Assembly: GCA_029261955.1 (NCBI GenBank) | Contig: JAJDAI010000207.1 | Coordinates: forward strand, 1-6,664 | DNA: 6,664 nucleotides | Origin: Deltaproteobacteria bacterium | GTDB lineage: Bacteria > Myxococcota_A > UBA796 > UBA9615 | Reading direction: 5' to 3' | Shown: piece by piece, positions 1 through 5,406 of the stretch | Layout: every line of letters begins with the position of its first letter | Position numbering within the stretch: position 1 is the stretch's first letter | The notes under the pieces: generated by a model | Told to the model about the DNA's origin: nothing | The model's input: the letters and a program-made list of their open reading frames with translations, nothing else | The model's database searches: none | Position numbers and translations under genes: made by a program

Positions 1-1
1 G

Positions 2-193
2 GTGCGCTACGGCGACCCTGCGGCCCTGGCGCGCGCCCTGAACGGCCTGCTGGGAGACGAGCAGCGGCGCAAGCGCATGGTCGCGAGGGGGCGCCGCTTC
101 ATCGCCGACAACTTCGCCTGGACGCGGGTCGCGACGCAGACGGAAGCCGTCTACCGGCGGGCTGTCCAGGACCGGCTTGCCGCTTCGGATTGA
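2..193 (+). CDS. Glycosyltransferase family 4 (GT-B), C-terminal fragment
   Basis: This is the last 63 codons of a gene that begins left of the window; the frame is open to the edge and ends with TGA at 191-193. The sequence resembles the extreme C-terminus of GT4 (group 1) glycosyltransferases. A GDPAALARAL segment matches the usual 'gDpeaLaeal' helix after the nucleotide-sugar site. A basic helix (RRKRMVARGRRF) and an NFAWTRVATQTEAVYR segment follow, matching the common 'rFsWervaerteavYr' ending. The donor-binding EX7E motif would lie upstream and cannot be seen, so sugar specificity is unknown. Such enzymes usually act at the inner-membrane face to build surface polysaccharide or glycolipid. 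The GTG at position 2 is probably an internal valine, not a start. The family call rests only on this tail. Confidence 0.8.
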   Translation: MRYGDPAALARALNGLLGDEQRRKRMVARGRRFIADNFAWTRVATQTEAVYRRAVQDRLAASD

Positions 194-247
194 TGTCCCT
201 ACACTCGGCGCGCCCTGGCGTACCCGCCCGGTCCCTGGAATGCCCTG

Positions 248-607
248 ATGCGCTGGATGCTCCTGTCCCTGCTGGTCTTCGCCGGAACGCTGCTCACCGG
301 CTGCGACCAGTGGACGTGCGAGGGCGCCTGCGGTCAGTACTACGGCGACGACGGCTGCGGCCTGGAGTCGGTGCGCACCGACGGCACGACGCGAGGCCAG
401 GCCGAAGCGCGCTGCCTCAGCGACTGCACGAACGCGCTCTACAACAGCGCGGGCGACCGGGCGGCGATCAAGGTGCTGGACGGCGGCAACGAGGACAACG
501 CCATGGAGTTCATCCAGTGCGTGGCCGACCAGGACTACTCCGACGAGGCCTTCAACACGACCTGCGCCAACCTGCGCGAGAGCTGCGGCTGGTTCAACTC
601 GTGGTAG
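248..607 (+). CDS. Small Cys-rich lipoprotein (paralogue 1)
   Basis: This is a 119-residue protein of unknown function. Residues 1-18 form a lipoprotein signal peptide: one Arg at position 2, a hydrophobic core, then lipobox LTGC with the predicted lipidated Cys19. Asp at +2 (D20) would favour inner-membrane retention under the E. coli rule; this is not proven for this organism. The mature part is acidic and has eight further cysteines at 24, 28, 37, 56, 60, 91, 106 and 113, including two CX3C pairs (24/28 and 56/60). An even number suggests up to four disulfides in the periplasm. The start is the ATG just before the signal peptide. No strong Shine-Dalgarno sequence is visible, and the 54-bp gap after the glycosyltransferase shows no obvious promoter or terminator. 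The next gene starts 7 nt inside this one. Similar Cys-rich lipoproteins are common in myxobacteria, by general recollection only. Confidence 0.85.
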   Translation: MRWMLLSLLVFAGTLLTGCDQWTCEGACGQYYGDDGCGLESVRTDGTTRGQAEARCLSDCTNALYNSAGDRAAIKVLDGGNEDNAMEFIQCVADQDYSDEAFNTTCANLRESCGWFNSW

Positions 608-885
608 TTCGCGCCGCGCTGCTCCTCCTGCTGGCCCTGAGCCTGGCCGGCTGCGACACCGAGTGCCGTCAGGCATGCGAACACGTGCTCGACGACTGCG
701 GCATCGACCGCGCCGACTACGGCGTCGACGACTGCACCGCGCAGTGCCAGGCCTTCCTGAGCCACTACGAGGATGAGTGGCAGGAAGAACAGGCGAAGGA
801 CGCCGTCCAGTGCACGCGCAACGCCGCGTGTGCCGACCTGCAGGCAGGTGCCGCGTGCTACGACGAGGCTGTCTACATCTGGTAG
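601..885 (+). CDS. Small Cys-rich lipoprotein (paralogue 2)
   Basis: This is a 94-residue protein of unknown function. I place the start at GTG 601, which overlaps the TAG of the previous gene (605-607) and suggests translational coupling; no good Shine-Dalgarno sequence is visible. The signal peptide has Arg4, a Leu/Ala-rich core and lipobox LAGC with lipidated Cys18. Asp19 is at +2, as in the upstream protein. Eight more cysteines follow at 22, 26, 33, 45, 49, 71, 77 and 86, with CX3C pairs at 22/26 and 45/49. The order (lipidated Cys, CX3C, C, CX3C, C, C, C) is the same as in the upstream protein, although the loops are shorter and overall identity is low. The pair therefore looks like diverged tandem duplicates. 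The chain is very acidic (D/E-rich around 57-63) and ends in Trp. Structural, binding or secretion-associated roles are all possible. Confidence 0.8.
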   Translation: MVVRAALLLLLALSLAGCDTECRQACEHVLDDCGIDRADYGVDDCTAQCQAFLSHYEDEWQEEQAKDAVQCTRNAACADLQAGAACYDEAVYIW

Positions 886-1709
886 CGCTGCTGGTCCTGG
901 CCGGCTGTTCAGCCGGGCCGGCCCGGCGCGCAACCGACATCGACCCCGCCCCGCTCTCCGCGCTGTACGACGGCGCCCAGATGATGCAGGAGGGGCGAGC
1001 TCCGGACGCGCTCCAGCATTTCGAAGCCCTGGTGGCGGCGCACCCGCAGTCCTGGGGCGCGCACCGCGGCCTGCAGAACGCGCGACTCGCGCTGTGGCCT
1101 CGCGACCGCGTCGCCGGCACCTACCGCGACGCGTCGCGCAGCGGTGGCGCCATCGAGCAGTACCTGTTGGGCCGCGCGGTCATCGAAGACGATGCGGCGG
1201 CGCGGGCCGCGTTCGAGGCCTCGCTCGAGCTCGAACCCGAAGCGCCGTGGCCGGTGGTCGGCCTGTCGTTCCTGGAGTACCGCCGCGGGGACCTCTTCGA
1301 GACCGTGCGCGTCTACGAGCAGGCCCTCAAGCGCGCCCCGCGCAGCCGGGTGCTTCGGCTCCGTCTGGGCAACCAGTACCTGGAGTTGAAGCTCTTCGTG
1401 GAAGCCCAGCGGCAGCTGGAGGTCGCGCTGCGCCTGGCCCCGGACGACGCCGAGGTCCTCGCCGCCCTGGGCAAGGCCTACCTGGGCATGCGCTACGAGG
1501 AGCGCGCCCTGGATCTGCTCGAGCGATCGCTGGAGGCGGAGCCGCGCATGGGCGACGTCTACCCCGTGCTGTCGGCGCTCTACCTCCGGCTGGAGCGCCC
1601 CGCCGACGCCCAGCGGGCTTACCGCGAAGGCCTGCGCCTGGGCCAGCCGCCCGACGCAGAGCTGGCGGCGGAGATCCGCGTCGGGCTGCTCATCGAGTCG
1701 CGTCGCTGA
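855..1709 (+). CDS. TPR-repeat lipoprotein
   Basis: From GTG 855 this is a 284-residue protein. Residues 1-17 form a lipoprotein signal (MLRRG, hydrophobic core, LAGC) with lipidated Cys18. Ser at +2 is compatible with outer-membrane sorting. About six tetratricopeptide repeats follow, at roughly 36-68, 101-133, 134-167, 168-201, 202-235 and 236-269. The clearest carry the TPR pattern of small residues and a Pro at the turn (ALRLAPDDAEVLAALGKAYL; SLEAEPRMGDVYPVLSALYL). TPR lipoproteins act as protein-binding scaffolds in the envelope, for example PilF/PilW in pilus secretin assembly; no specific partner can be named. I chose GTG 855 because it gives a normal signal peptide with an N-terminal RR and has an AGG at 846-848, 6 nt upstream. 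An ATG at 777 would put about 26 atypical Arg-rich residues before the signal. The start lies 31 nt inside the previous gene. The 3' end overlaps the convergent thiE-like gene by 20 bp. Confidence 0.85.
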   Translation: MLRRGCLHLVALLVLAGCSAGPARRATDIDPAPLSALYDGAQMMQEGRAPDALQHFEALVAAHPQSWGAHRGLQNARLALWPRDRVAGTYRDASRSGGAIEQYLLGRAVIEDDAAARAAFEASLELEPEAPWPVVGLSFLEYRRGDLFETVRVYEQALKRAPRSRVLRLRLGNQYLELKLFVEAQRQLEVALRLAPDDAEVLAALGKAYLGMRYEERALDLLERSLEAEPRMGDVYPVLSALYLRLERPADAQRAYREGLRLGQPPDAELAAEIRVGLLIESRR

Positions 1710-2268
1710 AGCCGAGCCGTTCGGCCGCCTCCGCCCAGCCGCGCAGGTCGGGCCGGACCAGGAAGCTGCGGATCCCCGCGATCCCGTGAGCTCCCGCCTC
1801 GACCGCGTCGGCTGCATCCCCGGGGCCCAGGCCACCGAGGGCGTACACCCCCGGTCGCTGCACGGCCGCGGCGAAGGCGGGCCAGCCGAGGGCCGCCCCC
1901 TTGCCGGGGCTGGGCTTCACGGGGGAGAGGGTGAGGTAGTCCGCCGAACTCAGCTGCCCGTGGCAGGACTGCCCGACCAGCAGCCCGGTCCGGGGCAGGG
2001 CCTCGCCGTCGCGCAGGTGCAGGCCATCGGCCCCGAGCTCCTCAGCGAAGGCCACATCACCGGCCACGAGCAGGGGCGCGCCGAAGCGCGCGGTCAGGGC
2101 GCGAAGCTCCTGCCCCAACGCGAGGCGGGTATCGCTCGGCAGATCGCGATCGCGGAGCAGCACCGCGAGGGCCCCGCGCGGCAAGCCGGCGAGGAGGGAC
2201 GTCAGCGGTGCGATGGGATCCGCGATGTGCCGGTCGGTGATCGCGATCAGCCGGAAGGACGTGCTCAT
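1690..2268 (-). CDS. Thiamine-phosphate synthase / TenI-like protein (ThiE superfamily)
   Basis: This is a 192-residue TIM-barrel protein, shorter than typical ThiE (about 210). Family landmarks run in order: ITDR (10-13), LLRDRDL (37-43), GADGLHL (79-85), VGQSCHG (98-104), DYLTLSPVKPSPGKG (110-124) and VYALGGL (141-147), then a GAHGIAGI phosphate-loop segment (159-166). ThiE joins thiazole phosphate to the HMP pyrophosphate to make thiamine phosphate; TenI relatives act as thiazole tautomerases. By manual alignment, several ThiE active-site positions differ. The Asn-Asp pair before GADG is A69-G70, the second Mg-binding Asp is E89, and one Thr of the TxTK loop is G122, though K123 remains. 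The TenI catalytic His (in its GHVF motif) also appears to be replaced, by Pro116. The exact activity is therefore open. It is the last gene of the pilT-thiS-thiG run. The ATG at 2266-2268 lies within an inverted-repeat arm, with only a weak AGG nearby. Confidence 0.8.
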   Translation of the reverse strand: MSTSFRLIAITDRHIADPIAPLTSLLAGLPRGALAVLLRDRDLPSDTRLALGQELRALTARFGAPLLVAGDVAFAEELGADGLHLRDGEALPRTGLLVGQSCHGQLSSADYLTLSPVKPSPGKGAALGWPAFAAAVQRPGVYALGGLGPGDAADAVEAGAHGIAGIRSFLVRPDLRGWAEAAERLGFSDATR

Positions 2269-2427
2269 TGGCCTGAGCGGTGTCTCTCGATCGCGGCCTC
2301 GGTGAGAACCGACGGTCCCTCGGTAGGACGACGACGCCGGCGGGGTCGCTCCCCCTCCCAGGAGGAGGACACCCCGAGGGGCCGCCGGGGCCGGCGAGGT
2401 CCATCGAGAGACACTGCTCTGGCCAAT
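2267..2427. repeat. Structured inverted-repeat element filling the thiG-thiE gap
   Basis: The arms 2267-2293 and 2401-2427 are inverted copies matching at 24 of 27 positions; the mismatches are pairs 2274/2420, 2279/2415 and 2292/2402. Further pairing (2297-2301 with 2395-2399) extends the stem. The interior holds nested complementary segments: part of 2339-2346 with 2371-2375, and CCTCC 2354-2358 with GGAGG 2364-2368 around a 5-nt loop. The right arm ends directly at the thiG stop codon (2428-2430), and the left arm includes two bases of the thiE start codon. In the thiG-thiE transcript this would form one long branched hairpin covering the thiE initiation region. It has no U-tract, so it does not look like a standard intrinsic terminator. 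Neither the TPP riboswitch core nor target-site duplications are apparent. It may be a translational control structure, an mRNA-stabilising hairpin or a small MITE/REP-like repeat. Confidence 0.75.
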
Positions 2428-3198
2428 CTACTCGCCGGCGAAGGAGAGCACACCCTCCTGGGGGGAGGACGCCGATGCGTGCGCGCGCATGGGGATGCGT
2501 CCGGCCTTGAAGGCCAGGCGGCCGGCCTGGACCGCGAGCTTCATGGCGGTGGCCATGGCGACCGGGTCCCGCGCGCCGGCGATGGCGGTGTTCATGAGCA
2601 CCCCGTCCACGCCGAGCTCCATCGCGAGGGCGGCGTCCGAGGCCGTGCCCACGCCGGCGTCGACGATGACGGGCACCGACACGGACTCGCGGATCAGCTC
2701 GATCTTGCCGGGGTTCGCGATCCCCTGGCCGGAGCCGATGGGGGAGGCCAGCGGCATGACGGCGGGGCAGCCGGCGTCCTGCAGCTTCTGGCACATGATG
2801 GGGTCGTCGCCGATGTAGGGCAGCACGACGAAGCCGTCGGCCAGCAGGATCTTCGCCGCCCGCAGGGTCTCTTCGTTGTCCGGGAAGAGGGTGCGGGGGT
2901 CACCGATGACCTCCAGCTTCACCAGGTTCGTGCCCAGGGCCTCACGCGCGAGGCGGGCGGTCAGCACGGCGTCCTCGGCCGTGTAGCAGCCGGCGGTGTT
3001 GGGCAGCAGCTTGAGCTTGCTCAGGTCCAGGTGGCTCATGACGCCGCCCTTCGCCTCGAGCTGCACGCGCCGGATGGCGACGGTCACGAGATCCGCGCCC
3101 GACGCGTCGATGGCCGCGACCATCGTCGCGAAGTCCGGGTACTTGCCCGTGCCGACGATCAAGCGCGAACGCAGCGTGATGTCCCCGATCTGCAGCAC
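2428..3198 (-). CDS. thiG: Thiazole synthase ThiG
   Basis: This is a 256-residue protein of normal ThiG length. ThiG condenses 1-deoxy-D-xylulose 5-phosphate, dehydroglycine and sulfur from ThiS thiocarboxylate into the thiazole phosphate of thiamine, in the cytoplasm. Landmarks include the opening LRSRLIVGTGKY (9-20), LLPNTAGC (64-71), KLEVIGD (94-100) whose Lys94 fits the Schiff-base lysine, SPIGSGQG (152-159), VDAGVGTASDAA (179-190) for phosphate binding, NTAIAGARDP (203-212) and the usual ASASSP tail near 241-246. The start is GTG at 3196-3198. It is preceded, with about 7 nt spacing, by a strong GGAGGAGG that lies inside the end of thiS, and the gap to the thiS stop is 3 nt. Tight coupling with thiS fits the known ThiS-ThiG complex. 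The TAG stop abuts the inverted-repeat element leading to the thiE-like gene. Confidence 0.97.
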   Translation of the reverse strand: MLQIGDITLRSRLIVGTGKYPDFATMVAAIDASGADLVTVAIRRVQLEAKGGVMSHLDLSKLKLLPNTAGCYTAEDAVLTARLAREALGTNLVKLEVIGDPRTLFPDNEETLRAAKILLADGFVVLPYIGDDPIMCQKLQDAGCPAVMPLASPIGSGQGIANPGKIELIRESVSVPVIVDAGVGTASDAALAMELGVDGVLMNTAIAGARDPVAMATAMKLAVQAGRLAFKAGRIPMRAHASASSPQEGVLSFAGE

Positions 3199-3201
3199 GG
3201 C

Positions 3202-3408
3202 TCAGCCTCCTCCGACCGCGATGACGACGTCGACGCGATCGCCGTCGCTCAGCTCGGTCTGCCGCCAGGTGTCCCGCGGCACGACCTCCAGGTTCAGCGC
3301 GACGGCCACGCCGCTCTGCGCAGGGTCTCGGCCCAGCTCCTCCAGCAGCGCGTGCACCGACAGAGGTGCGGGGAGCTCCCGCGGCTCTCCGTTGAGCGTC
3401 ACGTTCAT
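3202..3408 (-). CDS. thiS: Sulfur carrier protein ThiS
   Basis: This is a 68-residue beta-grasp (ubiquitin-like) protein of the usual ThiS length. Its C-terminal glycine is adenylated by ThiF and converted to a thiocarboxylate that gives sulfur to ThiG. Features are MNVTLNGEPREL (1-12), the helix SVHALLEELG (17-26), VAVALNLEVVPRDTW (34-48), the LSDGDRVDVV turn (53-62) and the diagnostic VGGG ending, one Gly more than the minimal GG. Leu40 sits where many homologues have Gly or Arg after ALN. The ATG (3406-3408) overlaps the TGA of pilT (3405-3407) in an ATGA, so it is probably translated by reinitiation after pilT. The last codons, GGA GGA GGC, also supply the thiG ribosome-binding site. The activating enzyme ThiF is not in the window. 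Confidence 0.95.
   Translation of the reverse strand: MNVTLNGEPRELPAPLSVHALLEELGRDPAQSGVAVALNLEVVPRDTWRQTELSDGDRVDVVIAVGGG
3205..3213 (-). promoter_or_regulatory. thiG Shine-Dalgarno sequence embedded in the thiS Gly-Gly codons
   Basis: On the - strand the sequence GGAGGAGGC encodes the three C-terminal glycines of ThiS, and its purine-rich core is also an excellent ribosome-binding site. About 7 nt separate GGAGGAGG from the GTG start of thiG. This supports the choice of GTG 3198 and links translation of the two partner proteins. Confidence 0.8.
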
Positions 3409-4499
3409 CGCCGCGGTCGCCGCCCGGGCGGCTGGGTGGTCTCGACCTCCTTGGCGAACAGCTCGGGGTCGCCGCAGGCTTCGATCGCCGCCTCGCGGGT
3501 GATGTCGCCCTTGATCGCCATGGCGTAGAGCGCCGCCTCGAGGGTCTGGTTGCCCGAGGCCGCGGAGGCCTGCATGAGCGAGGGGATCTGGAAGACCTTG
3601 TTCTCGCGGATCAGGTTCCGGATGCCGTAGTTGACCAACATGATCTCGCAGGCGGCGACGCGCCCCTTGCCGTTGGCCTTCTTCATCAGCGTCTGGGAGA
3701 TCACGGCCTGGAGCGAGCCCGACAGCATCGTGCGCACCTGCGACTGCTGGTCCGCGGCGAACACGTCGATGATCCGGTCGATGGTGTCCTTGGCGCCCTT
3801 GGTGTGCAGCGTGCCGAAGACCAGGTGGCCGGTCTCCGCGGCGGTCAGCGCCAGCTGGATGGTCTCCAGGTCGCGCATTTCGCCGACCAGCACGACGTCG
3901 GGATCCTCACGCAGAGCCGCGCGCAGCGCGTTGTTGAAGGACTTGGTGTGAGCCCCCAACTCGCGCTGGTTGATGATGCATTTCTTGGGCGTGTGCACGA
4001 ACTCGACCGGGTCCTCGATCGTGAGGATGTGCTCCCGGCGCGTCTCGTTGATGTGGTTGAGGATCGCCGCGAGGGTGGTGGACTTGCCGGAGCCCGTGGG
4101 GCCCGTCACCAGGACCAGGCCGCGCTTGTAGTCAGCGACCTTGCGCACCGCCGGCGGCATGTTGAGCTTCTCGAGCGGGATGATGTCCGAGGGGATCGTT
4201 CGAAACACCGCCGCGATGCCCCGGCCCTGGTAGAAGACGTTCACGCGGAAGCGAGCGAGCTTCTCGAGGCCGACCGAGAAGTCGGCCTCCAGCGTCTCTT
4301 CGAAGCCCGACTTCTGCCGCTCGTTCATGACCGAGAACAGCAAGCGCTTGCAGTCGTCGCCTGAGATGGGGGGCGCGTTGATGCGCTGGATCTCGCCGTG
4401 AATGCGCAGCGCAGGCACTTCGCCCGCGCTGATGTGCAGGTCGCTCGCGCCCTGCTTCACCGAGTACATCAACAGCTCGTGGATGTGCATGGGCGGCAT
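3405..4499 (-). CDS. pilT: Type IV pilus retraction ATPase PilT
   Basis: From the ATG at 4497-4499 this is a 364-residue hexameric secretion-type ATPase that powers pilus retraction at the cytoplasmic face of the inner membrane. The N-terminal domain opens with MHIHELL and GASDLHI as in PilT. The ATPase core has Walker A GPTGSGKS (133-140, Lys139), the Asp box ILTIEDPVEF (158-167), Walker B VVLVGEMRD (202-210) and the His box GHLVFGTLHT (224-233). GIRNLIRE (292-299) matches the PilT-type AIRNLIRE motif needed for retraction, which separates it from PilB. Start: MPPMH aligns with the usual PilT N-terminus, and a GAGGAGGG lies 13 nt upstream, a rather long spacing. An in-frame ATG at 4538 would add 13 residues and overlap the divergent rluA-family start. 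The C-terminus ends in a short Pro/Arg tail. The TGA overlaps thiS. No pilB or pilC is in the window; a PilU paralogue is the main alternative. Confidence 0.93.
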   Translation of the reverse strand: MPPMHIHELLMYSVKQGASDLHISAGEVPALRIHGEIQRINAPPISGDDCKRLLFSVMNERQKSGFEETLEADFSVGLEKLARFRVNVFYQGRGIAAVFRTIPSDIIPLEKLNMPPAVRKVADYKRGLVLVTGPTGSGKSTTLAAILNHINETRREHILTIEDPVEFVHTPKKCIINQRELGAHTKSFNNALRAALREDPDVVLVGEMRDLETIQLALTAAETGHLVFGTLHTKGAKDTIDRIIDVFAADQQSQVRTMLSGSLQAVISQTLMKKANGKGRVAACEIMLVNYGIRNLIRENKVFQIPSLMQASAASGNQTLEAALYAMAIKGDITREAAIEACGDPELFAKEVETTQPPGRRPRR

Positions 4500-4536
4500 T
4501 GTAGAGTCGCCGCCCTCCTCTTTGTGCCTGGGGCCC
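4500..4536. promoter_or_regulatory. Divergent start region between pilT and the RluA-family gene
   Basis: Only 37 bp separate the two divergent start codons. The segment holds the GAGGAGGG ribosome-binding site of pilT (4513-4520, - strand) and a weak GGGG (4530-4533) 3 nt before the ATG of the pseudouridine synthase. Promoters for both directions must lie here or, more likely, inside the opposite coding regions. I could not identify convincing -35/-10 boxes. Confidence 0.4.
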
Positions 4537-5406
4537 ATGGAAACCACCACCTGGACGCTTCCGCCGGACGCTCCGGCCGACCGCCTCGACCGCGCGCTGG
4601 CCTCCCTGGCGGAGATCTCGCGCGGAGAAGCGCGCCGTTGGATTGAAGCGGGCGGCGTCTACGTCGGCGGATCTCGCTGCCTGAGGCTCTCGCATTCGGT
4701 CGGGCCGGGCGATGAGATCGAGGGCGTGCCGGGCTCGGTCGAAGCGGCGGAGCGCGGTCGCGCAATCCTGGCCGCGACCCCACCCCAGGTGGTCTTTCGG
4801 GACCGCTGCGTCGCGATCCTCGACAAGCCGCCGGGCCTGCCGGTGCTCGCGACCCGCCAGACCGTGCACGGCACGCTGGAGTCCTGGGTGCGCGACCAGG
4901 GGGCTCAGTACATCGCGTTTCACCACCGGCTCGATCGCGAGGCCCGCGGCCTGATCGCCGTGGCCATCGACCGCTCCGCCAACCGCGAGCTGGCGGCGAT
5001 CTTCTCAGAGCGCCGCGCGCGCCGGAGCTACCGCACGCTGGTGGAGGGGCACCTGGAGGGGGAGGGGGTCTGGGAGCACGGCCTCGTGAAGCGCGCCGGC
5101 CAGCGCCAGGCCGTGAAGGCCGGGGTCGGCAAGCTGATGCGCTCCCGCTTTCGCGTGCTGGGGCACCGCGGGGACCGCACGGAGGTCGAGGTCCGCCTCG
5201 AGACCGGCCGCACCCACCAGATCCGCATGCAGTGCGCGGCGGTGGGGCACCCCATCGTCGGCGACCGGCTCTACGGAGAGGCCGCTCCGGGCGGCCTGCG
5301 CCTCCAGGCCTGCCGCCTGGAGATGCCGCACCCGACGAAGAAGGGCTGGCTGAGGTTCTCGCTGCCGGACCCCTGGGCCGACGAGGAGCCTGGGACCGGC
5401 GACTAG
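4537..5406 (+). CDS. RluA-family RNA pseudouridine synthase
   Basis: This is a 289-residue protein, close to RluA/RluC/RluD size. It converts specific uridines in rRNA or tRNA to pseudouridine in the cytoplasm. An N-terminal S4 RNA-binding domain spans about 15-62 (RLDRALASLAEISRGEARRWIEAGGVYV region). The catalytic domain begins with VVFRDRCVAILDKPPGLPV (85-103). Motif II is HHRLDREARGL (129-139) with catalytic Asp133. ARRSYRTLVEG (161-171) and GRTHQIRMQCAAVGHPIVGD (224-243) are the later family motifs. Motif II has Ala-Arg where T-S is typical before GL, a mild departure. The ATG at 4537 starts just before the S4 domain; an ATG at 4402 would add 45 residues that lie opposite pilT coding. 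The Shine-Dalgarno sequence is weak. Which RNA site is modified cannot be read from sequence. The 3' end overlaps pilD by 4 bp. Confidence 0.9.
   Translation: METTTWTLPPDAPADRLDRALASLAEISRGEARRWIEAGGVYVGGSRCLRLSHSVGPGDEIEGVPGSVEAAERGRAILAATPPQVVFRDRCVAILDKPPGLPVLATRQTVHGTLESWVRDQGAQYIAFHHRLDREARGLIAVAIDRSANRELAAIFSERRARRSYRTLVEGHLEGEGVWEHGLVKRAGQRQAVKAGVGKLMRSRFRVLGHRGDRTEVEVRLETGRTHQIRMQCAAVGHPIVGDRLYGEAAPGGLRLQACRLEMPHPTKKGWLRFSLPDPWADEEPGTGD

Noticed and set aside
190..600. Upstream extension of the second lipoprotein frame back to ATG 190
   Set aside because: This part runs out of frame through the first lipoprotein and is Arg-rich. The lipoprotein signal begins only near position 601.
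773..1789. A 338-codon + strand frame overlapping the TPR gene
   Set aside because: Its composition is extremely Arg/Pro/Ala-rich, typical of an out-of-frame reading of a GC-rich gene.
909..1835. A 308-codon - strand frame opposite the TPR lipoprotein
   Set aside because: It has no recognisable motifs, while the + strand shows a lipobox and regular TPR repeats.
2269..2427. TPP riboswitch before the thiE-like gene
   Set aside because: The conserved CUGAGA and partner TPP-binding segments are not visible; the region is instead a simple long inverted repeat.
2269..2427. Insertion sequence or intrinsic terminator
   Set aside because: There is no transposase, no clear target-site duplication and no U-tract. 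A MITE or REP-like repeat remains possible and is listed as a finding.
1786..3528. A 580-codon open + strand frame opposite thiE, thiG and thiS
   Set aside because: Its translation is Arg/Gly/Ala-rich with no domain pattern. It lies antisense to three clear thiamine genes and is open because of high GC.
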